A DNA stretch of 64,000 nt from Canna indica. Lineage: Eukaryota; Streptophyta; Magnoliopsida; Zingiberales; Cannaceae. Positions 43,093 through 55,440 of the stretch are shown here, in pieces. The position numbers were made by a program, and so were the translations under genes. Each line of letters starts with the position of its first letter. Within the stretch, counting starts at the first letter, position 1. The stretch spans positions 84,655,501 through 84,719,500 of the forward strand of contig CP136890.1 in NCBI GenBank assembly GCA_034359265.1, given 5' to 3'. The notes below the pieces were generated by a model. The model ran no database searches, was not told where the DNA came from, and worked only from the letters and a program-made list of their open reading frames with translations.

Positions 43093-44417
43093 CTAAAGTT
43101 GATCTGTGATCTCTTCCCGAATCGCATGCATCACATTTTGAGATGATTCGCCGCCATATTGTTGTGAAGATGATGAAGAATGGTCTTGATCTTCATCAAA
43201 ATTCAATTCAGCGGTGCTCCATTCATCTATCAAGGAATTTGAATTTCGATACTTGATGATGAAGTTGTGTATGACACAACATGCAATTGTCATATTACTT
43301 TGCCTTGCCAGTTTATAGTTGGACATTTGCTTTAAAATGGGGAATCGTGCCTTAAGTAAACCAAAGCATCGTTCAATCACATTTTGAACAGACAAATATC
43401 TTTGGTTAAATAATTCTCTTTTGGTAGATGACCCTCCCCGACCACGAAAATCCGAACGATGGTATCGTTCACCCCTATAAGGGGCCAAAAACCCACGTAC
43501 ATTAGGATATCCCGTATCGACAACACAAAACTCATCTACATAAATAAGACATGCTATTATTAGTATAAATTGCTATCCATTGAGCAAGATATACACTTAT
43601 CAACTATGATACCTTCATTTGGCATGGCAAAGTCTGAATTGGCTGAGTAGATTGTATGGGGAAAAATTCGTGAGTCATTTACCGTCCCCTCCCAACCGGC
43701 CTTAACATGTGTAAACATCATGTTATGTGCACATGTTATCATCATGTTTTGCGTGGTTGTACCTTTCCGACCACGATATAAAACATGTTTATCGGCGGGG
43801 ACACATGCCGAAAATGAGTTCCATCAATAGCCCCGATGCAATTCTAAAAATTGAAAAAAAAATTAGTGAGGAGACCCAAATCAATTCATACCTTAACATA
43901 AGGAAACACACTAAATTCATACCTTAAAATAAGGAAACCAACGAGGATTCCCTTCTATCTCAGGTTGGACTTTACGGGGTTCTCGTGGCTGTATTAGTTG
44001 AGGGGCTAGACTCAAAACCGCACGTAGAACTTTTTTAAATCATGTGTGCACGGTTTCAGTTGAGTGCTGGTAGCATTCCGCCATAATTCACACACGTTCA
44101 TTGTAGCAAATAGTGAATAAGAACATTGCTACCCCTTCTTCAACTGATATCCTTTGTTTTTCCAACCCAACCCTCCTAAGCAGTTGACATAGTATTCTAA
44201 ACAAGTCAAGATCCATCCGCAAACTTTCATAGCAACGGATGCGCGAGTTCATCAATTCTTGAGTATATTCCGCACCCGATAATATAGATGTACGTACAGG
44301 TCTTGGCGGTGATTGGGCGACTTCAAAAAGTTCATCAAGTATAACCGCACCCGCAAGAATTATCCTAACTCTAATAAGTGCATCTCTCACCTCATCGTTA
44401 TCATCATTAGAACTCAT
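43093..44417 (-). pseudogene. Harbinger DDE transposase, intron-containing or frame-broken
   Basis: The N-terminal part at 44417-44088 (CYESLRMDLDLFRILCQLL) runs into a TGA. Another frame continues with STETVHTWFKKVLRAVL and ends in a plausible GTATGA donor near 43930. The core carries CIGAIDGTHF (first catalytic Asp, about 43830), then after a frameshift HVKAGWEGTVNDSRIF (about 43690). After another gap come GYPNVRGFLAPYRGERYH and NVIERCFGLLKARFPILK with the catalytic Glu (about 43380), ending at 43093. All motifs of the DDE_Tnp_4 type are present, but no single frame holds them. Confidence 0.82.
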
Positions 44418-44895
44418 TCTGATATTAAAATAAATTGAAATAGCAAACTAGACAGTAGGAAGAAACTGAAATAACAAACAAGACAGTATGAAAAAACTAA
44501 AATAACAAACTGAACGGTAGACAAACTCAGCATATTTTCTAGCAACAAATAGTATGAAACAAGTTGAAAATGTGCAATATGAATTCTACAGCAACTACAA
44601 GTTCAAGAATTCTACAGCAGCTACAAGTTGAAGTTAATGTTAAAGCAACCTACTGAAAGTAAACTAACAAGTTCACAACCAACCCCACATAGTTAAGTAT
44701 TTAGTACAGCCCCACATTAGGAGCATTTAGTACAACCCCACATTAGGAGCATTTCAGTTTAAAATATTTACATAAAATTGGTGCTATATATTCCCATGCA
44801 CCACGATACAACACCTTCATCATCTAAAGCTGCAAAAAAAACTACGAGCATCAGGATTTTTTATTAGAAAATTTATAACATGGTTGTCAACTTGA

Positions 44896-45765
44896 TTATC
44901 TAGGCCAAAATTCTGCAGCCTTGAAACACGCGATGCGGGTGACTCGGGGCAATACTTGAGGAGGACCAGTGACACTTGTTTCCTTAACTGCGATTCCACC
45001 CAACTTATCTATTAGTGCAGTTGCAGCAGATAATGCATGGGCTGAATATTGAGATGAATTATCTCTTTTCCTCAATCGAACACTACCACATGACCCCGAT
45101 GGAATGTTAGGGGAGACCCCACACAAAAGGGGTTCTGGACAACCACTTGAATCTGTCCCCTCATTCTCATTTGCTCTCAATGGTCGTTTTCCTCGACCTA
45201 TATCTCTAAACTCATTCTCAACCCGACGCTCTTCGTCTGAGGTTAATGGTACTTGAGTAGAGGAACGAGCTAAGTGGCCCGTTGCGGACTGATTAGCAAA
45301 TGCTAATTCCATCAGCTCATAAAACTTAGGTGGACCAGTTTTGAACATTTTGAATGAATCTCCAAGAGTCTGTGAACCAAATTTTTTTTATTTGTACATT
45401 GTCTTATGACTCATAAGAAGGAAAAATAATAATAAAAAAAGACATACCGAAGATCGATTCCAAACAGTTTCATCAGCTTCAATAATATTTGTGTTAGGAT
45501 TCCAAGTTACTCCGGTATGATTAATTAGCTCTTTGAAAGATTGATAAGTTCTATGAAGACGACATTTTTTTTGTCTACACTTATCAAACCCAAATTTGCC
45601 CCCAAACTTTTCCTCCAACTTGTCACTAATCACCTCCCAACTTTTCTTATCATAGTTGGTGGTACCACGTTGCCTTGTGTACTCTGCCAGAATTTAAAAA
45701 AATTCTTCAGTGACAAGGTGGGCCCACTCAGTCACATTTTCTCTTGGTTTGCAGTGGCCACCCAT
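44896..45765 (-). pseudogene. Harbinger Myb/SANT-like DNA-binding protein
   Basis: ATG at 45765 (MGGHCKPRENVTEWAHLVTE). A frame change near 45655 leads into the Myb/SANT-like helix region (KLEEKFGGKFGFDKCRQKKC, then TYQSFKELINHTGVTW). After a break near 45390, which may be an intron, the C-terminal half runs at 45348-44896 (FKTGPPKFYELMELAFANQS) with a basic KRPLR stretch and ends AAEFWPR. In Harbinger elements this partner binds the ends and helps import the transposase. Confidence 0.78.
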
Positions 45766-45871
45766 GTTTAACTATTTTTTCTACAATCGTAATCCAAATC
45801 AGAACATACTATAAACCAAAAACATACTACCATTTCTAAAAAATAATATTGTAACTGTAAATAACATGATA

Positions 45872-46263
45872 AAATAAACTAGAATAGCATCACAGAACAT
45901 GTAAACAGAATTTATGAAATAACAATGAAATAGAACATAACAAAACATGAAAAATTAAAACCAGAATAGTATCACAGAACATGTAAACAAAATTAGAATA
46001 ACATTCATTCATTGAGCAATGAAATAGAATAGAATATAGTATCATATTGTAAAAAAATAGATCATATAATATATGGAGACTGTTAAAACATACCATAGTT
46101 TAAATAACATGAAAAATTAAAACCAGAATAGCATCACAGAACATGTAAATAGAATTTATGAAATAGCAATGAAATAGAACATAACAGCACATGAAAAATT
46201 AAAACCAGAATAGTATCACAGAACATGTAAACAAAATTAGAATAGCATTCATTCATTGAGCAA
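45872..46263. repeat. Diverged tandem pair, period about 242 bp
   Basis: Both copies (45872-46018, 46113-46263) contain AGCATCACAGAACATGTAAA, ATTTATGAAAT, CCAGAATAGTATCACAGAAC and CATTCATTCATTGAGCAA. They lie upstream of the Myb-like gene on the - strand. Confidence 0.8.
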
Positions 46264-46587
46264 CACATCATATAAATCCTAAACCCTAGATAACAAAATA
46301 CAACACACCATAGACCGGGTCAAGTTCGAAAAGAAGAAATCGTAGATCGAGAAGAAGAAAACGTGGATCCGAAATAAATCGGTAAGAGTAGACCTTACCT
46401 TCAAAGGAGTGGTCGAAAACAACCGAGGAGAGGTGGTCGACGCTGGGCGAGAAGTTGTCGCCCTAAGAAAAAAACCCTAGATTAGATCAGGTCGAGTTCG
46501 AGAAGAAGAAAGAGTAGATTGAGAAGAAGAAAACATAATAGAGACTTTACCTTTGAGGAGTGGCCAAAAAAATCGAGACCTAGAAGT

Positions 46588-46880
46588 AGTCGGCGCTGGG
46601 CGAGAAGTTGTCGCCGAGCTCTGCTAGGGTTTGGGTGAAGGGGTGAGCCATGTGGGATGAGAGACGAGTGAGCAATCGAGACCTAGAGGTAGTCGGCGCT
46701 GGGCGAGAAGTTGTTGCCGAGCTCTGCTAGGGTTTGGGTGAAGGGGTGAGTCGCGTGGGATGAGAGACGAGTGAGCAATCGAGACCTAGAGGTAGTCGGT
46801 GTTGGGCGAGAGTTGTCGCCAAGCTCTGCTAGGGTTTGGGTGAAGGGGTGAGTCGCGTGGGATGAGAGACGAGTGAGAGC
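46588..46880. repeat. About 103-bp tandem triplication at the Harbinger 5' end
   Basis: Three units share GTAGTCGG, CTGGGCGAGA, GCTCTGCTAGGGTTTGGGTG and GGATGAGAGACGAGTGAG. On the - strand this is upstream of the Myb-like gene, where the promoter/leader should be. Confidence 0.88.
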
Positions 46881-47192
46881 AGTATCGGGTTTTGTTGAAT
46901 GAATGAAAAATGGGTTGTTTTCCACCTAATTACAAGAATGCCACTCCGCCCGTTTTCTATTTTTGATGAAAACACTGAATCGGTGTTTTCTAATTGATGT
47001 ATTAATCGTGTTTTGAAGAAAACACGTTTTGAAGAAAACATTCGCCCGTTTTGGCCTGTTTCGCACAACCAAACGCGTTTTCGAACGCGTTTTCGTTTTC
47101 AACAAAAAACGAAAACCCAAAACGGGCACGTTTTGGGTAACCAAACAGGACCTTGTCGGGCATATACCTCTTAAGATAAAAGCCAAATATTC

Positions 47193-47557
47193 AATCACCA
47201 AATATTCTTAGTTAAGGTAAAAGCCCCTTGTCCGACATATACCTCTTAGGAATTTTTTCAAATCGAAATAATTTTATTAAAAATTTTCCAAAGCAAAATA
47301 TGAATGTTAAAATTCTCACATCCGGAATTAAGTTTTACCCTTCCTACCCCTTATGCAAAAGTCTTTGAAGCATCAAAGAATTTTGCCAAAACTTCAAAAA
47401 AAACATACTCAAATATATAAAATATATTTTTTATAATAAAAATAAATTTTAAAGATCTAAAAAAATTTGGACTAAAAATCTCGAATATATTAGAGACTTT
47501 AGTCCTAAGTATATATATATAACTAAATTGAAATTAAAAATAATAAAATATTTTGGT
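47193..47557. repeat. Direct repeat, right copy (about 365 bp)
   Basis: A near-identical copy of 39356-39723. A further partial unit (CCTTGTCGGGCATATACCTC) occurs just before it at 47151, so the duplicated block is itself locally repeated at this side. Confidence 0.85.
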
Positions 47558-48072
47558 CTAAAATATTTTTTTAGATCCTAGCACCCATTTTATATCATAA
47601 AAAATATTTCATGAATTAAAATTAATTTTTATTTTTATTTTAAAATTATTTTAGGCTTTGGGCAAAAGTTAGAATTTTTAACAAAGCATACAATACTAAA
47701 TTTATATTAAAAATAATAAATCATTTTGGTCCAATATATTTTTTAGAAACTAGCATATATATTTTTTTATCATAAAAAGTATTTTATGAATTAAAATTTT
47801 CTTAAGCTTACGAAGCTATTGCAAATTTTGGGGAAAAGTCTTTAATTTAAAATATTTGTTTATATCTAAATACCTCCTTTTGTATCATAAAAAATATATT
47901 TCATGAATTCTTTTTCTTTTTCAAATTTATGAAGTTATTTTAGACTTTAGCAAATTTATAGAAATATCTTGTATGGTCCGGTGGAGCTCCTAGGTATAAA
48001 TTATAGTTGGCTTGACTTGAGTCAGTTCATGAGTGTAAGCCTGATTCGACTGGATCCAAAGCGCTAGTCCAG

Positions 48073-48110
<38 letters not shown>

Positions 48111-48862
48111 AATCTAATGAACTTTGTAGTAAGATAAATGATATGCTCAAATGGTACATGAGAAATTGGACATTTTTTAGAAAATATGATTGAAATTTTG
48201 ATTAATACCATATTAATTATTATTTCTATTATATATTTATACTTTACTATTTGTAAAAATCTAGATATTTTGTTTTATTACCCCTAATTTGGTTCAAGTT
48301 TTAAAATTTTTCAGTAAAATTTGTTGTTTAATTTAATGTGTGAAAAATATATTTCAAGACTCTAAAATAAATTAATTTTTTTTTTCATATTATATATATA
48401 TATTTTTAATTTTATATTTTGATTATTTCTCTATTATTAAGTGCATACGAAGAAAATATTAATTTTTTCATTAAATTTGACTTTGTAAATTTTTATTAAA
48501 TTATTTGGTTTGATCTTTTTACATTTTACTATCATTTTATTCTTGATCGATTAGAATATTCTGCATCCTACGAAGCAAATATGATCTAGTAGATATTCAC
48601 AAATTTATCCAATATTTCTAGGATGGCAGCGTGGCGGGCTTGCTAGAATGAGAGCCAAAAAATATTATTCGAATAATAGTTTGCACCCATCATTAGCCAA
48701 AGCGACCAATAGAATTGAGCAAAGTAACTATGCAACTGGCATGTGTCCAAGCTAAGACACCAATGGACGTGATTTGTACCACACCCACACACAGGATTAT
48801 GGATTTCTGTTTGTTATCCGTTGATATATTTGCTGATAGCTCAATAATATACAAAGTCTTTA
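47558..48862. other. Intergenic: nothing recognised except a TA run
   Basis: AT-rich DNA with a (TA)n run of about 30 bp at 48077-48107. Phrases such as ATAATAAATCATTTTGGTC recall the preceding duplicated segment, suggesting older copies of the same block. Confidence 0.4.
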
Positions 48863-49415
48863 GGGAGCGTTTGGTACATTACCGTTTAAGATTATTAAAA
48901 ATCTAGATTATTATTCAGATAGATTATTACTTTTAAAATTACCAGTAATATTACATTATGATGTTTGGTATGTACCGGTAATCTCACTAGTAATTCACAT
49001 TACTTTGTTTGGTATAAAAAAAATTACTAGGAAACTTATATATTTAACTAAAATACCTTCAAATAAAAAATAAAATAAAAACATAAAATAAATAAAAATA
49101 AAAATGAAAAATAAGGATTATCAATTTACTATGAGATGAGGTAAGGATTTTTTTCTAAGTCAATAGAGGATATTTTAGTTGGGGGTATTTTTATCAAAAA
49201 TAAGAAAATAACATTACCACATTACTGGTAATCCACATAGCCACCCCCTCCCTTAGTAATATGGATTATCACTTGAGTGGTAATGTAAATTATCATGGGC
49301 ATCCAGATTACCAGTAATATATTTCAACCAAACGCGGTAATCTGATGGGGCCCAGGTAATTTTAACTAAGATTATCAGTTATCCATTTAGATTACCTCGT
49401 ACCAAACACATTCAA
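48863..49415. mobile_element. MITE-like element with GTTTGGTAC ends
   Basis: The left GGAGCGTTTGGTACATTACC and the right ATTACCTCGTACCAAACAC face each other. Inside, GTTTGGTATGTACCGGTAAT and ATTTCAACCAAACGCGGTAA repeat the same theme in both directions. The (N)GTTTGGTA end is Harbinger-like, but a 3-bp duplication is not clear. Confidence 0.55.
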
Positions 49416-49663
49416 ATTCCCACTTCTCATTCAAATTCCCACTTCTCGAATCGTCAGACTCCTTTGTTTTTTCCCATTCGACTTTGAAACTCTTGTTGAT
49501 CGGCTTCCGAGTTCCGACTCCGTTGGTTCTTCCCACATTTCTCTCTGTTGTCATCCCCTTGCATGTGACATCGTATGGTGGAATTCTTTAATCCTCCTCA
49601 GGTCGCTTGCAGAAAGATCTCGGACGAGTCGCTTGAAGTTCCGCGATTATCCATCTAGGGTTC
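49416..49663 (+). other. Probable 5' flank or 5' UTR of the DWNN gene
   Basis: A less AT-rich, pyrimidine-rich stretch (CTCTCTGTTGTCATCCCC, GATCTCGGACGAGTCGCTT) ends GATTATCCATCTAGGGTTCG just before the copia target site. The sequence resumes at 59418 after the copia, close to the first DWNN codons, so leader function is likely but unproved. Confidence 0.45.
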
Positions 49664-50068
49664 GTCTCTGTTAGAATACATAGTTAGTACAGTTGTGTAT
49701 AGTCCCACATTGCTTAATCATTTGGTTAGTCTTGTATAGCAACTCTATATATGTATCATATTCTCAGTGAATATGATATACTTTTCACAAATACACCGTA
49801 TAGTTTCACATGGTATCAGAGCAGGGTTGAAACCCTAGCCGTCATATTCATCCTTCCCGACTGTGTTCCTCTCAAACCAACAAGGGTCGCATCCCTGGGC
49901 TCCGTCACTGCGCAGATCTTCTCCTCCACGTGCTGTAATTCGATTTTCAGGCTGTTTGAGGTTTTTCATGCTGTTTTTGAGGTTTTTCAAGCTGTTTTGA
50001 GGTTTTTTGGGCTATTTTTGTTGCTTTTCAGGATGAAATAGTTGTTTTGACTCTACCTTTGTCCAAGC

Positions 50069-53000
50069 ATGTCAAAATCAAGTTCTTCAGAATATAAGGT
50101 ACCAAACTTCTCTGCAACAATTGCTCCCACGCCTCAAATCACTTCTGAAAAATTGCTGGCAGTGTTAATTATATTTCTTGGGCTTGGGCTGTTAAATTGT
50201 GGTTTCGTGGTCAAGGATATGAAAATATTTGACCACTAAGGCTGCTGATGTTGATGATGCAGAGAAAAATGAGTTTTAGCAAATTGATGCGTTGTTGTGC
50301 AATATTTTATCAGCCTCTATTGATCCAAAATTAAGTAGGCTTTATAATGCTTGTGAAACATGTTATGATGTGTGGGCAAAGGCCAAGTATCTTTACACCA
50401 ATGATATTCAACGATTATATACAATTGTATATGATATGGTTAATTTGAAACTAGATTCTGACATGACAGAATTTATTGGTAAGCTTCAATCATTCAAAGA
50501 AGAGTTAACTTCTCTTTTGCCTATGGTCACTGTTGTTGATAAGTCCAATCAACTTGATAAATTTGTTATGATCTTGATTTACTGTTCTCCGACCAGAGCT
50601 TGCTTCTGTTAAAGATCAAATACTTGTAGATTCTACAGTTCCTTCCCTTGATGATCTCAGTGCAAGATTACTCTGTATGGTTTCTGCTCCTTCATCTTCG
50701 ATTACTACTTCTATTGATGCTATTGGTTTGGCATCTCATGTCAAAGACCAAACTAGTGGTGGTAGAGCTAGTGCTTTGACAGGAGGAGGTTCTTTTCAGA
50801 ATAATCGGCCCAAGTGTAGCTATTGTCATAAATGGGGTCATATAAGGGAAAAATGTTTCAAGCTCAATGGTCGACCTCCTCGTGTAGCTAATGTTGCTCA
50901 CGCTGATAATGCTAATGCTGATTCTGTGCTTACACATACTCAGGGGCTAACTTCCTCATTTACCTTGCCTACTGCTAATTATGAGGATTATCTCCGCTAC
51001 AAAGCAGCTCAATAATCATTTGTTTCTGTTGCTCATACTGGTAATTTTTTAGCTTGTCTTACTAAATCTTCTAGACTTGGACCTTGGATTCTTTATTCTG
51101 GTGCATCTGATCACATCTCTAGTAATCCATCACTTTTCTCTCATATTACCTATTTCACATCTCTACCGTTAGTTACCTTAGCTAATGGGTGTAAGGTTGT
51201 TGCTCAAGGCATTGGGCAAGCTCAACTTCTCCCTTCTCTTTCTTTGAATTTTGTTCTTTATGTACATGGATGCCCATTTAACCTTGTCTTCATTGGTAAA
51301 TTAACACGTTCTCTAAATTATTATGTGATCTTCTTTGATGATTCTGTGACTATACAGGATCGAGGTACGGGGCAGATGATTGGTACAGGGCGTGAGTCTC
51401 AAGGCCTTCATCATGTTCATTTGCCTTCCACTTCAGTTGCGTGCACTTCCACAGATTCACCACTCCTTATTCACAGTCATTTGAGCCATCCAAGTCTTTC
51501 CAAGTTGTAGAAGATGGTTCTAAATCTTTCTTCTATGTCATCTTTAGAGTGTGAGTCATGTCAGCTTGGTAAATAGCCTCGTGTTTCGTTTCCTAAGTGT
51601 GTCAATAATTGGGCTGCGTCCCCATTTGAGTTAGTTCATTATGATATTTGGGGTCCTAGTTGTGTTAGTTCAGTTTTGGGATTTCAATATTTTATTACAT
51701 CTGTTGATGACTATTCATGTTGTACTTTGTTATATTTATTGAAAACTCAGTCTGAAGTTCTTTTCGTTTTCCAAGAATTTTGTGCAGAAAACAAGAATCA
51801 ATTTAATATTTTTGTTCGTATTTTACACAGTGACAATGCCCGTGAATATTTTTCCGCTTCTTTTTCTCAATTCTATACTTCTCAAGGTATTCTACACCAG
51901 TCATCTTATGCTCAAACACCACAACAAAATGGTTTTGCTGAGCGAAAGAATCAACATTTAATTGAAACAGCCGTACACTTTTACTTCATAATCATGTTCC
52001 ACTTTGTTTTTGGGCTGATGTTGAGCTTACTGCATGTTATCTCATTAATCGTATGCCTTCTTATGTGTTAAAGGAACAAATTCCCTTTTCTGTGTTATTT
52101 CCTAATCAACCTATTTATTTTCTGCCAGATCCATTAAGTGTGTTTTTCCTAGGGTATTCTCATCTTCAAAAAGGTTATCGATGTTATTATCCAACTCATC
52201 ATTGTTATTATATGTCAGCAAATGTTACATTTTTTTTTAGTCCTCTTTATACTTCATTTCTTCTTCATATTAATCATCTGTTTTCGAGGTCCTTCCTCTT
52301 CCTTATGTGGGACTGCCTCTTGTTGCTTCCGAGTCATTTATAGGTTCTGAGTCATCTCCTAGAGGTCCCGAGTCATCTTAGGCCCCTTAGTCTTCTGATC
52401 GTCCTCTTCAGGTTTATCGTCATCGGCCTTGTCCTCTTATAAGTACCGAAGAACCTCTACCTGGACTCACCTCCTGCACTGGCATCTCCACCTGCCACAG
52501 ATCTATCCACAGAAGAGTCTCAACCAATTGCCCAAGGAAAATGTATTTATTCAACCCGAAACCCTCATCCTATTTATAATTGTCTTAGTTATCACTGCCT
52601 ATCTGGTCCATATCATGACATTCTTTCTTCTATATCTCATCTATCCATTCCAAAGATTGTTAGTGAGGCACTTGCATATCCAGGTTGGCGACAGGCAATG
52701 TTTGATGAGATGACTGTTTTGCATTCAAATGGCACTTGGGAATTGGTTCCTTTACCTCCAGGTAAATCCCCTATTGGTTGTCGTTGGATTTACACTGTTA
52801 AAGTTGGTCTTGATGGACAGGTTGATCGTCTAAGACACGTTTGGTTGCTAAAGGCTACACTCAAATATATAGATTGGATTATGGTGATACTTTCTCTCCT
52901 GTAGCCCAGATTGCATCTGTCCATCTCTTTCTTTCTATGGCTGCCATACATCATTGGCCTTTACATTAGTTGGAAATTAAAAATGCTTTCCTTCATGGTG

Positions 53001-54132
53001 AGTTGAAGGAAGAGGTTTACATAGAGCAACCACTAGGTTTTGTTGCTCCGGGGGAGATTGGATTAGTTTGTCGATTGCGTCACTCACTGTATGGTTTGAA
53101 ATAATCTCCACGGGCTTGGTTTGATCGTTTCAGTACGGTTGTCCAGGAGTTTGGCATGAAAAGGAGTGAAGCTAATCATTCTGTTTTCTACCATCATAGA
53201 CCGCATAGTCGGAGCATCTATTTGGTGGTGTATGTTGATGATATTGTCATTATCGAAGATGATCAAGAGGGTATTCAACAACTTAAACAGTATCTCTTTA
53301 CTAATTTTCAAACCAAGGATCTGGGTCAATTGAAATATTTTCTTGGTATTGAGGTTGCTCAGTCTCATTCAGGGATTGTCATTTCCCAACGCAAATATGT
53401 CTTGGACATTCTTAAAGAAACTGGCATGTTGGATTGCACACCTGCTGATACACCAATGGATCCAAATGTCCATCTACTTCCACGACAGGGGGAGCCTCTT
53501 GCAGATCTTGGAAAATATTAGAGACTGATAGGGAAGCTTAATTATTTGACCATAACAAGATCGAACATTTCATTTGCTATAAGCATGGTGAGCCAATTCC
53601 TACAGTCTCACTATAAAGACCATTGGGATGCTATGATTTGCATTCTCAATTATATGAAAGCAGATCCTGGCTAAGGATTATTGTATGAAGATAAGGGTCA
53701 TACTCAGGTTATTGGTTATTGTGATGCAGATTGGGCCGGTTCTCCTTCAGATAAGCGTTCTACTACTAGGTACTGTGTTATAATTGGAGGTAATTTGGTA
53801 TCAGTAAGAAACTAGAGGTTGTTGCTAGATCTAGTGCTGAGACAGAATATCGTGTTATGGCTTTAACAACTTGTGAGCTCATTTGGTTGAAGCAGTTGCT
53901 TCAAGAATTAAAGTTTGGAGATGTTGGGCAAATGAAACTAATATGTGACAATCAAGCCGCTTTACATATTGTCTCTTATCCGATCTTTCATGAAATGACT
54001 AAGCACATAAAAGTTGACTATCATTTTATCAGAGAGAAGATCCTGTCAGGATGTATAACTACAGGCTTTGTCTGTTCGAATAAGCAACCAGCTGATATAT
54101 TTACTAAGTCACTTAGTGGTCCTAGGATAGTC
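50069..54132 (+). pseudogene. Copia gag-pol, frame-broken, split by a nested element
   Basis: Gag begins MSKSSSSEYKVP (50069). After stops, 50292-50612 holds the UBN2-like region (YDVWAKAKYLYTNDIQRLY) and 50677-51015 the zinc knuckle CSYCHKWGHIREKC. Then come the GAG-pre-integrase HSHLSHPSLSKL (about 51475) and an integrase core with LHSDNAREYF and TPQQNGFAERKNQHL (51830-51960). RT runs from [19 protein letters not shown] (52735) to VVYVDDIVI (about 53230), and RNase H from 53700 to 54132 ([22 protein letters not shown]). The last residues (FLCNKLGTYDLYAPA) lie beyond the nested element at 59240-59288. Many stops and shifts show it is inactive. Confidence 0.88.
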
Positions 54133-54717
54133 TGTAAGACAAATCTTAATCAAGTATTTCATGAATATAAGAATATCATAAATAAATTAGTAAGATAAGA
54201 TCTTACTTGATGACGACATATCTGCAGCGGAATAAACTTCTGAATCTCCAAGGAAAGTCGGGTCTTCCTCCACAACACCGTCTCAAAATGCTCTGCTTTT
54301 GATGGGGAAAGCAAAATATGAGCTAGGGTTTTTCACACGGTGTATAGAGGGGACCTAGCCTCTATTTATAACTGATTATATAGGCCCATCCATCACGGGC
54401 TTCATTAATCGGACCTACACTTGATTAATCACACCAATCATGGTTAAGTGTTTCAAGCTCGAATCACATGGATCAAGATCACATGAGCTAACAGACATCT
54501 CAATAATGGATCATAAGATCAAACCCGTTTTTATTAAATCAAAATATTACAATTGATTGTAGCCCACATATGAAAAATGAAAATATAGAATATTTAAAAA
54601 ATATTCTAACATTCTTCCACTTGGGCAAGATCAATTGTAAAATTTTATATTTGAAAAAATTTAAAAACGACACTCGGGTTTAATCACATATTTCAAAAAA
54701 ATATGGCCACAAAATAA

Positions 54718-54752
54718 AAATAAAATAAAATAAAATAAAATAAAAATAATCC
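54718..54752. repeat. (AAAAT)n microsatellite
   Basis: About seven AAAAT-type units near the pol-side end of the nested element. Confidence 0.85.
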
Positions 54753-55309
54753 AAGATGCAACACTTATTATGACTCATATCAACAACCAATGATATCGAA
54801 TCATGGCAGCCATCATGATAATACTGGACATAAGACTTTCCATGGTCACGAATACCACTGACATTACTGACAATTGTCATTGGTATGGAGTGTAGCATGA
54901 AAATAACACTCAAAATGATCCGATAAGAATAATGTTATTTTCATTGTCAGTCCTCATACTTTCTCTTCTAGATATACCTTTCAGCATGAGAAAGCGTATG
55001 GTTTTTAAAAAACCATCAAGTCCCTAGACTCAAAATTGGCATCAATCAATGGGCAACATGATTCACATGACACCAAGCCTTTAAACAAAAACATAATGTC
55101 TCTAGACTTAAATATGGTATCAATCAAGAGACATTCTGATTCAAATGATACCGAGTCTTAAATAATTATTGAACACATATGTTAAATATGACAATATGAT
55201 CTCAAAGGAAAAAGAGTTTATTATTGAACATGCGGTAACATAAACCTAACAATCATGTATCAAAGTGCTCAAAACAAAAGGAAAAATAACTCCCACTAAC
55301 CAAGCACAT

Positions 55310-55440
55310 CAAAAGAACTCAGAATGCCCATATTTTCAACATGTCTTTTAAAGACTATGGGTCTGAGTCCCTTGGTTAAGGGATCAGCAAGCATTAGATC
55401 TGTCTCTATGTGTTCAACTAAAATATCTCCTTTTTTTTAC
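55310..55440 (-). pseudogene. Remnant of copia pol C-terminus
   Basis: On the - strand, about 40 codons read VEHIETDLMLADPLTKGLRP then KRHVENMGIL, matching the end of copia RNase H (the ADPLTKGL motif). The position next to the PPT/3' LTR is right for a pol end, so the element arose from a coding copia by loss of most of gag-pol. Confidence 0.8.

Larger units (their letters stand above)
39715..47152 (-). mobile_element. PIF/Harbinger element (about 7.4 kb)
   Basis: The right end read in reverse complement is GGTCCTGTTTGGTTACCC, a usual Harbinger start. The left end (TTTTGGTTAGCGAAAA near 39715) is an eroded version. Two - strand genes lie inside: a Myb/SANT-like DNA-binding protein (45765-44896) and a DDE transposase (44417-43093), the standard Harbinger pair. 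The usual 3-bp TTA/TAA duplication is not clear. The left 3 kb is AT-rich and repeat-filled. Confidence 0.8.

Noticed and set aside
44896..45765. A host Myb transcription factor gene
   Set aside because: It is frame-broken, lies next to a Harbinger transposase on the same strand and matches the Harbinger partner protein layout.
39356..47557. The 365-bp direct repeats as LTRs of a retrotransposon
   Set aside because: They lack TG...CA ends, a primer site and a polypurine tract, and the interior encodes Harbinger proteins instead of gag-pol.
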